DNA of 64,000 nt, taken from Allorhodopirellula solitaria (GTDB lineage: Bacteria; Planctomycetota; Planctomycetia; Pirellulales; Pirellulaceae). Both the position numbers and the translations under genes were made by a program. Shown here in pieces: positions 8,609 to 15,660 of this stretch. Within the stretch, counting starts at the first letter, position 1; every line of letters starts with the position of its first letter. The notes beneath the pieces are model-generated. The model did no database searches, was not told where the DNA came from, and saw only the letters and a program-made list of their open reading frames with translations. The stretch lies in the NCBI RefSeq assembly GCF_007859855.1, contig NZ_SJPK01000003.1:69182-133181 (forward strand). The letters run 5' to 3'.

Positions 8609-9403
8609 ATGACTCCTGCAACGTGGGTCCTTGAATCCGACGTTTTCCCCGATTCACACTCGCCTCTTCGCGCGGCTGTCCGTGATGCGGGGCATCGTCT
8701 CGTCGATTGGAGCGACGCTTGGTGGTCCGATGGGCTACCGCCCGATCTTGGCGGCACTCACACGTTTTTCCATGGCTCGCTTGGTAACGCCGCTCGTATC
8801 CACGACGAGCTCGACTGGTCGCCGGGATCATTCTGCAACACCGCTTCGTTCTGCTGCTCGGCGTGGTACGAATCTGCTCGCGATTGGTTGCTTCACGCCG
8901 ATTGGCGTTTGATGCCCGCCAATGACTTCGTCGCGTCTGCCGCTGACGTTGCCGCAGCAATCGGCTGCACCGATCGCATTTTCGTTCGCCCCAACAGCCC
9001 CTTGAAACCGTTCAGTGGTCGCGTACTTGACGTGGCTGTGGTAACGCTCAAAGCATTGGATCACGGTTTCTACTTCGATGACGAATCACTGCCGATCATT
9101 GCCGCGCCGATTCGCAAAGTAGGGCGAGAATGGCGATTCGTCATTGTTCGTAATTCGGTTGTTGCTGGCTCCGCTTACGACGCTCCGACGCGTTCGGCTG
9201 CTCCGGACCAACCCCAGAGCGAGGCTTGGACCTTCGCGCAGGTGGTTGCCAATGCTATTCCGGCACCTGCTGACGCCTACATTCTTGACGTTTGCGAATG
9301 TGACGGCGAATTGCAACTACTCGAACTCAACCCCTTTGGTGGCGCTGATCTCTACGCCTGTGATGCTACCAATATCGTGCGGGCCGTCACTGAAGCCCTC
9401 TGA
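8609..9403 (+). CDS. Cassette 4: ATP-grasp (R2K-type) protein
   Basis: A 264 aa protein starting with ATG at 8609. The C-terminal two-thirds resembles the R2K clade of ATP-grasp enzymes (DUF4343): RIFVRPNSPLKPFSG (about residues 129-143), EWRFVIVRNSVVAGS (about 174-188), and the metal-ligand strand LQLLELNPFGGADLYACD near the end, where E and N would bind magnesium. ATP-grasp enzymes join an acid to an amine or thiol using ATP. R2K members have been linked to peptide tagging and phage-bacterium conflict, but no substrate can be inferred here. It is the largest cassette gene and the only intact one with a recognisable enzyme fold. Cassette ends are complementary at 10 of 11 positions. Confidence 0.8.
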   Translation: MTPATWVLESDVFPDSHSPLRAAVRDAGHRLVDWSDAWWSDGLPPDLGGTHTFFHGSLGNAARIHDELDWSPGSFCNTASFCCSAWYESARDWLLHADWRLMPANDFVASAADVAAAIGCTDRIFVRPNSPLKPFSGRVLDVAVVTLKALDHGFYFDDESLPIIAAPIRKVGREWRFVIVRNSVVAGSAYDAPTRSAAPDQPQSEAWTFAQVVANAIPAPADAYILDVCECDGELQLLELNPFGGADLYACDATNIVRAVTEAL

Positions 9404-9435
9404 GATGACCAGCCGTCTTGGCGATTCACCGGGTC

Positions 9436-9536
9436 CGATAACATGGTTTTTGCGCTGGCTGGCCTTGGTACAATTTCACGTAATTCAGGCGTCGTTCGCT
9501 TCGTTTAGGGCGGCGTCGCGAAACCTTCCGTGGGGC
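9436..9536 (+). repeat. attC: attC-like recombination site 4 (short variant)
   Basis: The site is 101 bp, with left core cgataac (9436-9442) and right core gtggggc (9530-9536), which departs from GTTRRRY at its third base. The left arm ggtttttgcg and right arm cgcgaaacc still pair. About 36 bases of the central block present in sites 1-3 (from ccttcggcacacc onward) are missing, which shortens the loop. Confidence 0.72.
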
Positions 9537-9541
9537 AACAG

Positions 9542-9946
9542 ATGCTTTCTGCAATCGAACTTCACGACACCATCGTGACGCACTGCGGGCAGCGCGACGG
9601 TGACCTCGTGCTCCGCCTTTCGCCTGCACTGCTACATCGTGCTCCAACGAGCCCCGGTTTCGAGGCGGGCGATGTTTTCATGCTTGACCTTGATGTCGTG
9701 CTTCGGCACGGCGCATTTCGCGAACCGTTTACTGAGCTTCCGACCAAGTTGCAGGGCGGATCCATCACCGTTCGTAGCGACCGATATGACAACTGCGTCC
9801 CTTTCCCACTGGATATCGGTGGGCCGGTTACCGTCGCATTGATTGACTACAACGGTCGAGATGTCGAACTGACGGCAAACGCGATATCGCTTGTCCCCAC
9901 GAGTTCGGAGATCTACCTTGAGTCCTTTCCGGGATCCGACGCATAG
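9542..9946 (+). CDS. Cassette 5: protein of unknown function
   Basis: A 134 aa protein starting at the ATG at 9542, five bases after the core of site 4. It runs MLSAIELHDTIV, LVLRLSPALLHRAPTSPGF, FMLDLDVVLRHG and PFPLDIGGPVTVALIDYNGRDVELTANAISL, suggesting a small beta-rich cytoplasmic protein with alternating hydrophobic strands. It has no signal peptide and no family that I recognise. Its TAG stop is followed three bases later by a new left core (gcccaac). Start and end of the cassette are complementary at 8 of 10 positions, weaker than for cassettes 1-4. Confidence 0.68.
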   Translation: MLSAIELHDTIVTHCGQRDGDLVLRLSPALLHRAPTSPGFEAGDVFMLDLDVVLRHGAFREPFTELPTKLQGGSITVRSDRYDNCVPFPLDIGGPVTVALIDYNGRDVELTANAISLVPTSSEIYLESFPGSDA

Positions 9947-9948
9947 TC

Positions 9949-10018
9949 GCCCAACATGGTTTCGCCGCGCTGCCGCGACTTCGTCATTGCGGAATCTTTG
10001 GGTTGGCCAACGTTGAAC
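9949..10018 (+). repeat. Degenerate attC-like site 5
   Basis: The left core gcccaac (9949-9955) and the next ten bases (atggttt...) match the other sites, but the sequence then diverges. A possible right core gttgaac lies at 10012-10018, giving about 70 bp, but the inner arms do not pair convincingly and the following cassette does not show matching ends. The right boundary is therefore uncertain; the site may be decayed or may have recombined with unrelated DNA. Confidence 0.4.
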
Positions 10019-10560
10019 CTCGAAACACTCACGCAAACCGATTCCAAACTGAAAGCCGTTTCTGAACACGCTGACTACATTCTTGCACTCGCCAAACCCT
10101 GTGCGAACATCACCCTCGCGGACGAAACTGGCACTGACGCGGGTAGCCGTTTCGGTGGCCCCCCTTCCTGCCCGCCGACTTTGCTTGGCCGGCCCATGAC
10201 GTTGGCGAATACCGATTCCTCGGTCAAATCGACTTCTCCGAAATAACAGATCGCCCCGATTCGCTTCCGGATTCTGGCCTGCTTTCCCTCTTCTACGCGT
10301 TTGACGAGGACGGCGAGGTTTTCTAGGGCCACGAGGGTTATGTTCTCGGATTCTCTTGGCCAACCATTGACGGGCATTCGCTTTTCACTTCACTTGCATA
10401 CGACCCAACTCCCGCGGGCGACTGGATTTCATTTCTTACCACTCACTCCTTCGACGAATTCGATTGGTGCTGGCACGACGGCGACAAACTAATGGTGTTC
10501 ATCGAGTCCGCGAAACTTGCGGACCGCGATTTCGGCGACATCAAAAGTGATGCTGGGTAG
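9956..10560 (+). pseudogene. Cassette 6: broken DUF1963 (YwqG-like) gene
   Basis: The reading runs in one frame through LAKPCANITLADETGTDAGS and FGGPP, then shifts at a run of six C (10159-10164). With one C removed it continues as FLPADFAWPAHDVGEYRFLGQ, then LPDSGLLSLFYAFDEDGE, the typical DUF1963 pattern. An in-frame TAG at 10324-10326 interrupts the second half, which otherwise stays open to the TAG at 10558-10560 (GYVLGFSWPTIDGHSLF, then DWCWHDGDKLMVFIESAKL). Two lesions make a pseudogene the best reading; a sequencing error could explain the homopolymer but less easily both. DUF1963 proteins are of unknown function and are common in integron cassettes and near toxin-immunity genes. The start is uncertain (ATG 9956 or a TTG near 10013). 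Confidence 0.72.
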
Positions 10561-10562
10561 GC

Positions 10563-10770
10563 ACATGACATGGTTTTTACGCAAAGTCACGGCTGTCGTC
10601 GTTGGAGAATCTCTCGGTGGGCAAAGTCAATCGCTTCGGTCACGTTCCCGCTGGTGCCAGCCCGCGAACGCCTGCGATCTTTGGCAGCGTCCGTTCTGTT
10701 GGTACAATGTTTGGTATGCGACGTTAACCGCTTCGATCAGAACCGGCTTCGTACAAACCTTCCGTTGGAC
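10563..10770 (+). repeat. Divergent attC-like site 6 (long variant)
   Basis: The left end acatgacatggtttttacgc (10563-10582) and right end cgtacaaaccttccgttggac (10750-10770) carry the same arms as sites 1-3, with the stem ggtttttacg/cgtacaaacc matching at 9 of 10. The interior is longer (208 bp in all) and only partly similar, sharing the ttggtacaat block. The left core is degenerate (acatgac), so the site may be inactive. The right core gttggac fits GTTRRRY and would open the last cassette. Confidence 0.6.
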
Positions 10771-10781
10771 AGACGAGACCA

Positions 10782-11225
10782 ATGACTGAATGGACACTGA
10801 AGCCGCAGAGGGGAATTGAACGTGGTGCGCTCGCGATTCACTTTGGCATGTCACGCTCGGCAGTCCGTGAACGAATGCGAGACGCTTTCCCACCGCCTCA
10901 GTCCCACTTCGAGACCGAAGACGACTTCGAGCACGAAACCGATGGCTCGTGGATTCGCGTTCGATACGATGACGTGGGAGTTCAGGACATCGAGTTTCTC
11001 GGCGGGCTCTTGGCATACAATGGCGTAATGCTTTTTGGCGGGAATGAATGGCCAAGTCTGCAACAGGACTTAACCGCGGCTGGCAATACCTTGCGCGATA
11101 CCAAATGGCTTGGTGACGGCCACGATTGCCTTCCATTGGCCGTCAATATCGCGACCCACGAGGAAGTGGGCGGCGACGGTGATGGTATTGAATGGGTGAT
11201 CATGTCAACTCAATTCGAGTCGTAA
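10782..11225 (+). CDS. Terminal cassette: immunity-like protein of unknown function
   Basis: A 147 aa protein starting with ATG at 10782, 12 bases after the core of site 6. The N-terminus (WTLKPQRGIERGALAIHFGMSRSAVRERM) and then RVRYDDVGVQDIEFLGGLL and LFGGNEWPSLQQDLTAAG resemble a broad family of small proteins found as orphan immunity-like genes, but I cannot name it safely. There is no signal peptide. No attC-like site follows before the next chromosomal gene at 11265, so the array ends here or its last site has been lost. Confidence 0.68.
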   Translation: MTEWTLKPQRGIERGALAIHFGMSRSAVRERMRDAFPPPQSHFETEDDFEHETDGSWIRVRYDDVGVQDIEFLGGLLAYNGVMLFGGNEWPSLQQDLTAAGNTLRDTKWLGDGHDCLPLAVNIATHEEVGGDGDGIEWVIMSTQFES

Positions 11226-11264
11226 AATCTGCACACTGCTCCTACCCAAGAACAAAGATATCCT

Positions 11265-12749
11265 ATGGTCTACCTACGAGACGCACTACGAGATGCGAGC
11301 GTGTTCTTATTGGCCGGTATGATGCTGCTGCTTCACTTCAGTTACATCGCGAACGCTGAGCAGCCTGCCCGGCAACAGGTCAACTCGGATAGGAAGACGA
11401 TTCGAGATTTTGGTGCCATCGGCGACGGTGTTGCTGACGAGACGGATGCAATTCAAAGAGCGGTGGACTCACGGATCGGCTCAGTCCGTTTTCCCAAAGG
11501 AAAGTACCGCATCACGAAGACCATTGTCGTCGATCTCGATCTCGTCGGGCCAACCTCGTTGGTCGGAGATGGAACGCCGCAGGTCATCATGGAGGGCGCT
11601 GGCCCGGCGTTCCGACTGGTCGGCACCCATAGCGGTACAGCGGCGCCGCATACCGTCAAGGACAACGTTTGGGAGAACCAGCGTACCCCGATGATCGACG
11701 GAATTGAGATTGTCGGTGCCCACGATCTTGCTTGTGGGATCGAAGCGGATGGCACGATGCAATTGACCATCACTCGCGTCGTTGTTCGGAAAGCATGGCA
11801 TGGCATCCATCTCGTCAATCGCAACCGGAACGTCGTGCTATCGGACTGTCACCTGTACGAGAATCGTGGGGCGGGTGTGTTCTACGACAACGTCAACCTA
11901 CATCAATCGAACATTGTCGGGTGTCATATCAGCTACAATGAACAAGGCGGCGTGGTGATTCGCGGTGGTGATGTCCGGAACGTCCATATTGGTACCTGCG
12001 ATATCGAAGGCAACATGGGCGGCAAGGAATCTCAGCCAGCCGCCAATGTGCTGTTGGTCTCTGAAGAAGGTTCCATTGGTGAGGTGGCCATCGTCGGCTG
12101 CACGATCCAACACACTCACGGGGCTCCCGATTCGGCAAATATTCGCATCGACGCCCATTCCAAATTGCGAGAATTCACACCCGAACGCCGCCATGGCAAT
12201 ATCACGATCGCTAATAACATCCTGTCTGATGTCCAGTACAATGTTGACATCAAGAACGCCCGCGGCGTGACGATTACCGGAAACACCATCTGGAAGGGGT
12301 ATACGGCAAACGTGCGTGTCGCCAACTCGCGAAGCATCGTGATGTCTGACAACGTCTTCGATCGCAACCCGCGTTACTCCTATGGTGATGGTGCGGCGGC
12401 AAAGCAGGCGATCATATTTGACCAGTGCAATGGCTGCACGATCAATGCAAACCACATCGATGGGGCCGTAGGGGGAGATGGCGATGGGGGCGCAGCATTG
12501 GTGATCCGAAACAGCCATCGTTTCAATGTCACTGACTGCACGATCGTCGACTGTGGGAGTTGTGGAATTTTGCTAGACGACGTTTCCCGCAGTCGGGTAT
12601 CGGATTGCCTCATCGACCACCGCGACGATGCAGCCGATCAATCGGTATCCATTCGAGCCCGCGGCGGGCAGGGAAACCAAATTTCCGACAATCTCTTGGG
12701 ACACGGTCGTCAGCTATCGGAAGGCTTCACAGAGATAACTTCCGACTGA
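11265..12749 (+). CDS. Secreted pectate-lyase-like beta-helix protein
   Basis: A 494 aa protein with an N-terminal signal segment (about residues 8-32, hydrophobic VFLLAGMMLLLHFSYIANA). A pectate lyase superfamily start follows (TIRDFGAIGDGVADETDAIQRAVDS), typical of right-handed parallel beta-helix proteins such as GH28 enzymes and phage tail spikes. Repeated N/D/G-rich strands (NITIANNILSDVQYN, GVTITGNTIWKGY, SIVMSDNVFDRN) make up the helix coils. The likely role is to bind or cleave a polysaccharide outside the cytoplasm. No catalytic residues can be fixed. It lies just beyond the cassette array and is convergent with the glycosyltransferase gene. It may mark the original chromosomal edge of the element. 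Confidence 0.85.
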   Translation: MVYLRDALRDASVFLLAGMMLLLHFSYIANAEQPARQQVNSDRKTIRDFGAIGDGVADETDAIQRAVDSRIGSVRFPKGKYRITKTIVVDLDLVGPTSLVGDGTPQVIMEGAGPAFRLVGTHSGTAAPHTVKDNVWENQRTPMIDGIEIVGAHDLACGIEADGTMQLTITRVVVRKAWHGIHLVNRNRNVVLSDCHLYENRGAGVFYDNVNLHQSNIVGCHISYNEQGGVVIRGGDVRNVHIGTCDIEGNMGGKESQPAANVLLVSEEGSIGEVAIVGCTIQHTHGAPDSANIRIDAHSKLREFTPERRHGNITIANNILSDVQYNVDIKNARGVTITGNTIWKGYTANVRVANSRSIVMSDNVFDRNPRYSYGDGAAAKQAIIFDQCNGCTINANHIDGAVGGDGDGGAALVIRNSHRFNVTDCTIVDCGSCGILLDDVSRSRVSDCLIDHRDDAADQSVSIRARGGQGNQISDNLLGHGRQLSEGFTEITSD

Positions 12750-12814
12750 AGCGAAGTAAAACGCCACCCAGCGATGCCGAAACGGCTGATCCGACGGCGC
12801 CACAGCACACCCGG

Positions 12815-14053
12815 TCAGCGTTGCCCGGTATCTCGCTTGGTCGGCTGCTCGGCAAGAAGTTGGCGATACAGTTGCCGGATGTTCCGCGTCATCGTCTGGT
12901 GACGGAACTGGTCGGTGAAGCGGAGCTGCCCTGCCCTGCCCTGCTGGAATCGAAGCTCGGGATTCCGGGCCAATTCGATCAAGCGATCGGCGAGCATTCG
13001 ATGATCGGCGGGCGGCACTAAGTATCCCGTTTCATGATCGATCACGACTTCGCGAGCGCCATCGATGTCGTAGCTGACTACAGGTTTTCCCGCAATCAAT
13101 GCCTGCGGGAGCGCCCGGGCGAGCCCTTCGCGGTAGGACGTGTGGACGAGCAGGTCCATAGCTCCGATCATGGCAGGCACTTCGCTCGGCGGAACCAACC
13201 CCGTCAGAATGAAGTGGTCGGTCAATCCAAGCTCGGCGATTTGAGCTTGCAGAGGTTCCCGTAGCACACCGTCACCGACTAGCAGAAAGCGGGCTTGCGG
13301 GCAGGCATCGACCACTTTTCTCGCCGCGCCGATCAAATCAGCATGCCCCTTGAGATGGAACAATCGAGCGATCTTTCCAATCACGACCTGTTCTTGTCCG
13401 ATCCCGTAGTGATGCCGAACTCGCTCCCGATGTTCATTTGCCGCCAGGAAGGGCTCGACGTTCATGCCGCTGCTGATCGTGGTGAACTTCTCCCGCGGGG
13501 CAACGCCTGCGGACACCATCCGGTCGGTCATCGCATCGGCGACGCTAATGAGGTGATGACAACGACGAGCGGCCCAACGTTCACAGGCGATAAAGAACTG
13601 CTTCGCGCGAGCCGATTGATACTCATGAAAGGGGGCTCCATGAACCGTATGAATAACCGCTGGGCGACGATCTGGCGACGACAGGAACTGTTTCCAGGCG
13701 ACCTGGCGACCGAGCAACCCGGCCTTGGCACTGTGCGTGTGAACGACGTCGGGAGCGAATTCACCGAGAACGCGAGCGAGTCGGCGGGATGCCTGCCAAT
13801 CTCGTGTTGGGTGTATCGCTCGGCGGAGCGGATCGATGATTTCAACGGGCACGTTTGCGGAGCCCGTCCGCCCTGCCCTGCCCTGCCCCGATGACTGCTG
13901 TCGGCCTAGCAGATCGCCTTCGGGACCGGTTTCTGGTCCACAGATGAGCAAGACCTCGTCACCGTGCTCGGTGATCAAGTCCTGGCAGTTCAACAGCGTA
14001 TTTTCCTGTGCACCGCCGATGATCATCCGCGTGATCACATGGGCGACCCGCAT
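12815..14053 (-). CDS. Glycosyltransferase family 4
   Basis: A 412 aa GT-B glycosyltransferase. The N-terminal acceptor half begins MRVAHVITRMIIGGAQENTL with the glycine-rich GGAQ loop. The C-terminal nucleotide-sugar half contains IGKIARLFHLKGHADLI, FLLVGDGVLREPL and the EX7E-like segment SYREGLARALPQALIAGKPV, with conserved DGAREVV. It probably transfers a sugar from a nucleotide donor to a lipid or polysaccharide acceptor at the cytoplasmic face. Two CTGCC pentanucleotide triplets inside the gene encode Gly-Arg-Ala stretches near residues 55-62 and 376-379, the first in a low-complexity insertion. It ends just 2 bp upstream of the sigma factor gene at 14056 in coordinate terms and is read downstream of it on the same strand. 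Confidence 0.88.
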   Translation of the reverse strand: MRVAHVITRMIIGGAQENTLLNCQDLITEHGDEVLLICGPETGPEGDLLGRQQSSGQGRAGRTGSANVPVEIIDPLRRAIHPTRDWQASRRLARVLGEFAPDVVHTHSAKAGLLGRQVAWKQFLSSPDRRPAVIHTVHGAPFHEYQSARAKQFFIACERWAARRCHHLISVADAMTDRMVSAGVAPREKFTTISSGMNVEPFLAANEHRERVRHHYGIGQEQVVIGKIARLFHLKGHADLIGAARKVVDACPQARFLLVGDGVLREPLQAQIAELGLTDHFILTGLVPPSEVPAMIGAMDLLVHTSYREGLARALPQALIAGKPVVSYDIDGAREVVIDHETGYLVPPADHRMLADRLIELARNPELRFQQGRAGQLRFTDQFRHQTMTRNIRQLYRQLLAEQPTKRDTGQR

Positions 14054-14055
14054 GC

Positions 14056-14853
14056 TCAGGCACCGAATTCGAGTCGTCGGACACCGAGTTGCTGTTGCAG
14101 TCGGGTGACGATCGAGGTGTGCATCTGGCTGACCCGCGATTCCGAGAGATCGAGCGTGGCACCGATTTCCTTCATCGTCAGCTCTTCATAATAGTAGAGG
14201 ATGATGATCAGACGCTCGTTGCGATTGAGCCCCTTGGTAACCAATCGCATCAGATCGGTTTTCTGAACGCGTCGGGTGGGGTCTTCACCCTTTTTATCTT
14301 CGAGAATGTCGATTTCACGGACGTCTTTATAGCTGTCCGTCTCATACCATTTTTTATTCAGAGAAACGACACCGACGGCATTGGCTTCGGTCTGCATCTT
14401 CTCGACTTCACGAACATCGAGTTCCATATGATCGGCAATCTCGGCAACAGTGGGAGTCCGTCCCAGCCGCGTTTCGAGATGCTTCGTAGCGGCGCCGAGT
14501 TTGCTGGCTTTGCTACGGACGAGCCGGGGCACCCAGTCCATTGTCCGCAGTTCGTCGAGCATGGCACCACGAATTCGTGGCACGCAGTAGGTCTCAAACT
14601 TGACACCGCGGTCGCGATCGTAGGCATCGATCGCGTCCATCAAACCAAAGATGCCGGCGCTGATCAGGTCATCGAGTTCGACGCCATCGGGGAGCCGCTG
14701 CCAAATACGCTCACCGTTGTATCTCACCAAGGGCATGAAGCGTTCGACGAGTTGATTTCGCAAACTTTCGTAGTCGGGATGGTCTTTGGTAATGGCTTTG
14801 AATGAATCCCAGACTTGGGCGATTTCTTCGTCGACGGGGGCAGCGGCGGGCAT
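14056..14853 (-). CDS. fliA: Flagellar-type RNA polymerase sigma factor (FliA/WhiG)
   Basis: A 265 aa sigma-28-type factor. The open frame reaches 14874, but the ATG at 14853 is preceded by GGAGG with five bases spacing, which decides the start (MPAAAPVDEEIAQVW). Region 2 contains MPLVRYNGERIWQRLPDG, ELDDLISAGIFGLMDAID and FETYCVPRIRGAMLDELR. Region 3 covers MELDVREVEKMQTEA. Region 4 has the helix-turn-helix LTMKEIGATLDLSESRVSQM. These match the FliA/SigD/WhiG group. Its position after flhA and flhF supports control of late flagellar genes. No anti-sigma factor (FlgM) gene was seen in this window. Confidence 0.92.
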   Translation of the reverse strand: MPAAAPVDEEIAQVWDSFKAITKDHPDYESLRNQLVERFMPLVRYNGERIWQRLPDGVELDDLISAGIFGLMDAIDAYDRDRGVKFETYCVPRIRGAMLDELRTMDWVPRLVRSKASKLGAATKHLETRLGRTPTVAEIADHMELDVREVEKMQTEANAVGVVSLNKKWYETDSYKDVREIDILEDKKGEDPTRRVQKTDLMRLVTKGLNRNERLIIILYYYEELTMKEIGATLDLSESRVSQMHTSIVTRLQQQLGVRRLEFGA

Positions 14854-15660
14854 CGAATCCTCCATGATGATCACTGATCGCCAGATTCTTGAAATGCCGG
14901 GAAGGGCAAGTCAATCGGCCTGACAATGAAATGTTTCTACTTAAATTGTTAGCTTGAAGCGGTTGGAAATGAATTCCGGCGTCCTTGCCAAAGTTCCATT
15001 GCCTACTTCTCGTTTGGGCACTCGCCGATCTCGTCGCCGGGGACAGTCGTCCCATGGCAAACGATCTCTGCGAGATAACTCGCATCCGAGTCCAAAGTCA
15101 ACTCCGGTTCTTTTCACATCACCGGTGACTGATTTTGATCTCGGTTGTGTCGCGTCTCCCAAATTGATTAATCGGCATCGTGAAATTTCTCTCAAGTGAG
15201 CTTTGCTATTCACGTTCCGCAACAGTTCTCGTTATCGGCTTGGGTCGTTTAAGTTCTTGAGGTAAAAAACGGGAAAATGTTGGCTCATCCGACGGAAGCG
15301 TGCGCCCGAGGTTTTCAAGGCATGGCTCCAGTATCCACGGATTTATTTGTCGGAGGAGATAGTGAATGTTAGGTGGCACTGCCGGGAGATAACGGAGCCG
15401 AGCTCTGCAGAGGTGCGGGCTTGGCAAGGGATATCTCGGTCGCCAGCGTTTCCCTGCAAAAGCGGTACGCCAATGGTGTTGTCGGTCCCTGGCGAGCGTT
15501 TGTTCGTCAGGGACGCATTTTGGACGATCATGGGATACGAGAGCCATGCCTCAAAAAACCTTCCGCTGTGCTCTGCGCACGCTTCCGTCGGATGAACCAA
15601 AATGTTTTGCGGTATTAGCGAGTAGCGAAAGAGCCTCTCGCCCGATTGCGACCTGTTTGG
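14854..15660. other. Intergenic region holding a MITE copy
   Basis: No gene was recognised. Open frames in 14941-15222 have no family similarity. The right part is occupied by the MITE-like element at 15282-15598. The gap lies between flhF and fliA, where flhG often sits in other bacteria; no trace of an flhG-like ATPase is visible. Confidence 0.6.
15282..15598 (+). mobile_element. MITE-like element, copy 1
   Basis: A 317 bp element with terminal inverted repeats GGCTCATCCGACGGAAGCGT and the complement of GGTTCATCCGACGGAAGCGT; pairing extends imperfectly for about 60 bases. It is flanked by the perfect 8 bp direct repeat AAAATGTT (15274-15281 and 15599-15606), a target-site duplication. It is about 90% identical to the inverted copy at 20771-21088. 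It has no transposase gene; open frames inside are short and mirror the inverted repeats. It must have been moved in trans by an unknown transposase that makes 8 bp duplications. Confidence 0.9.

Noticed and set aside
11226-11264. attC-like site after the last cassette
   Set aside because: Neither the aacatggttt left arm nor a GTTRRRY core is present in the 39 bases before the next gene; complementarity to the cassette start is absent.
15282-15598. Small protein genes inside the MITE
   Set aside because: The open frames span inverted ends, occur on both strands and differ between the two copies by frame-disrupting changes.
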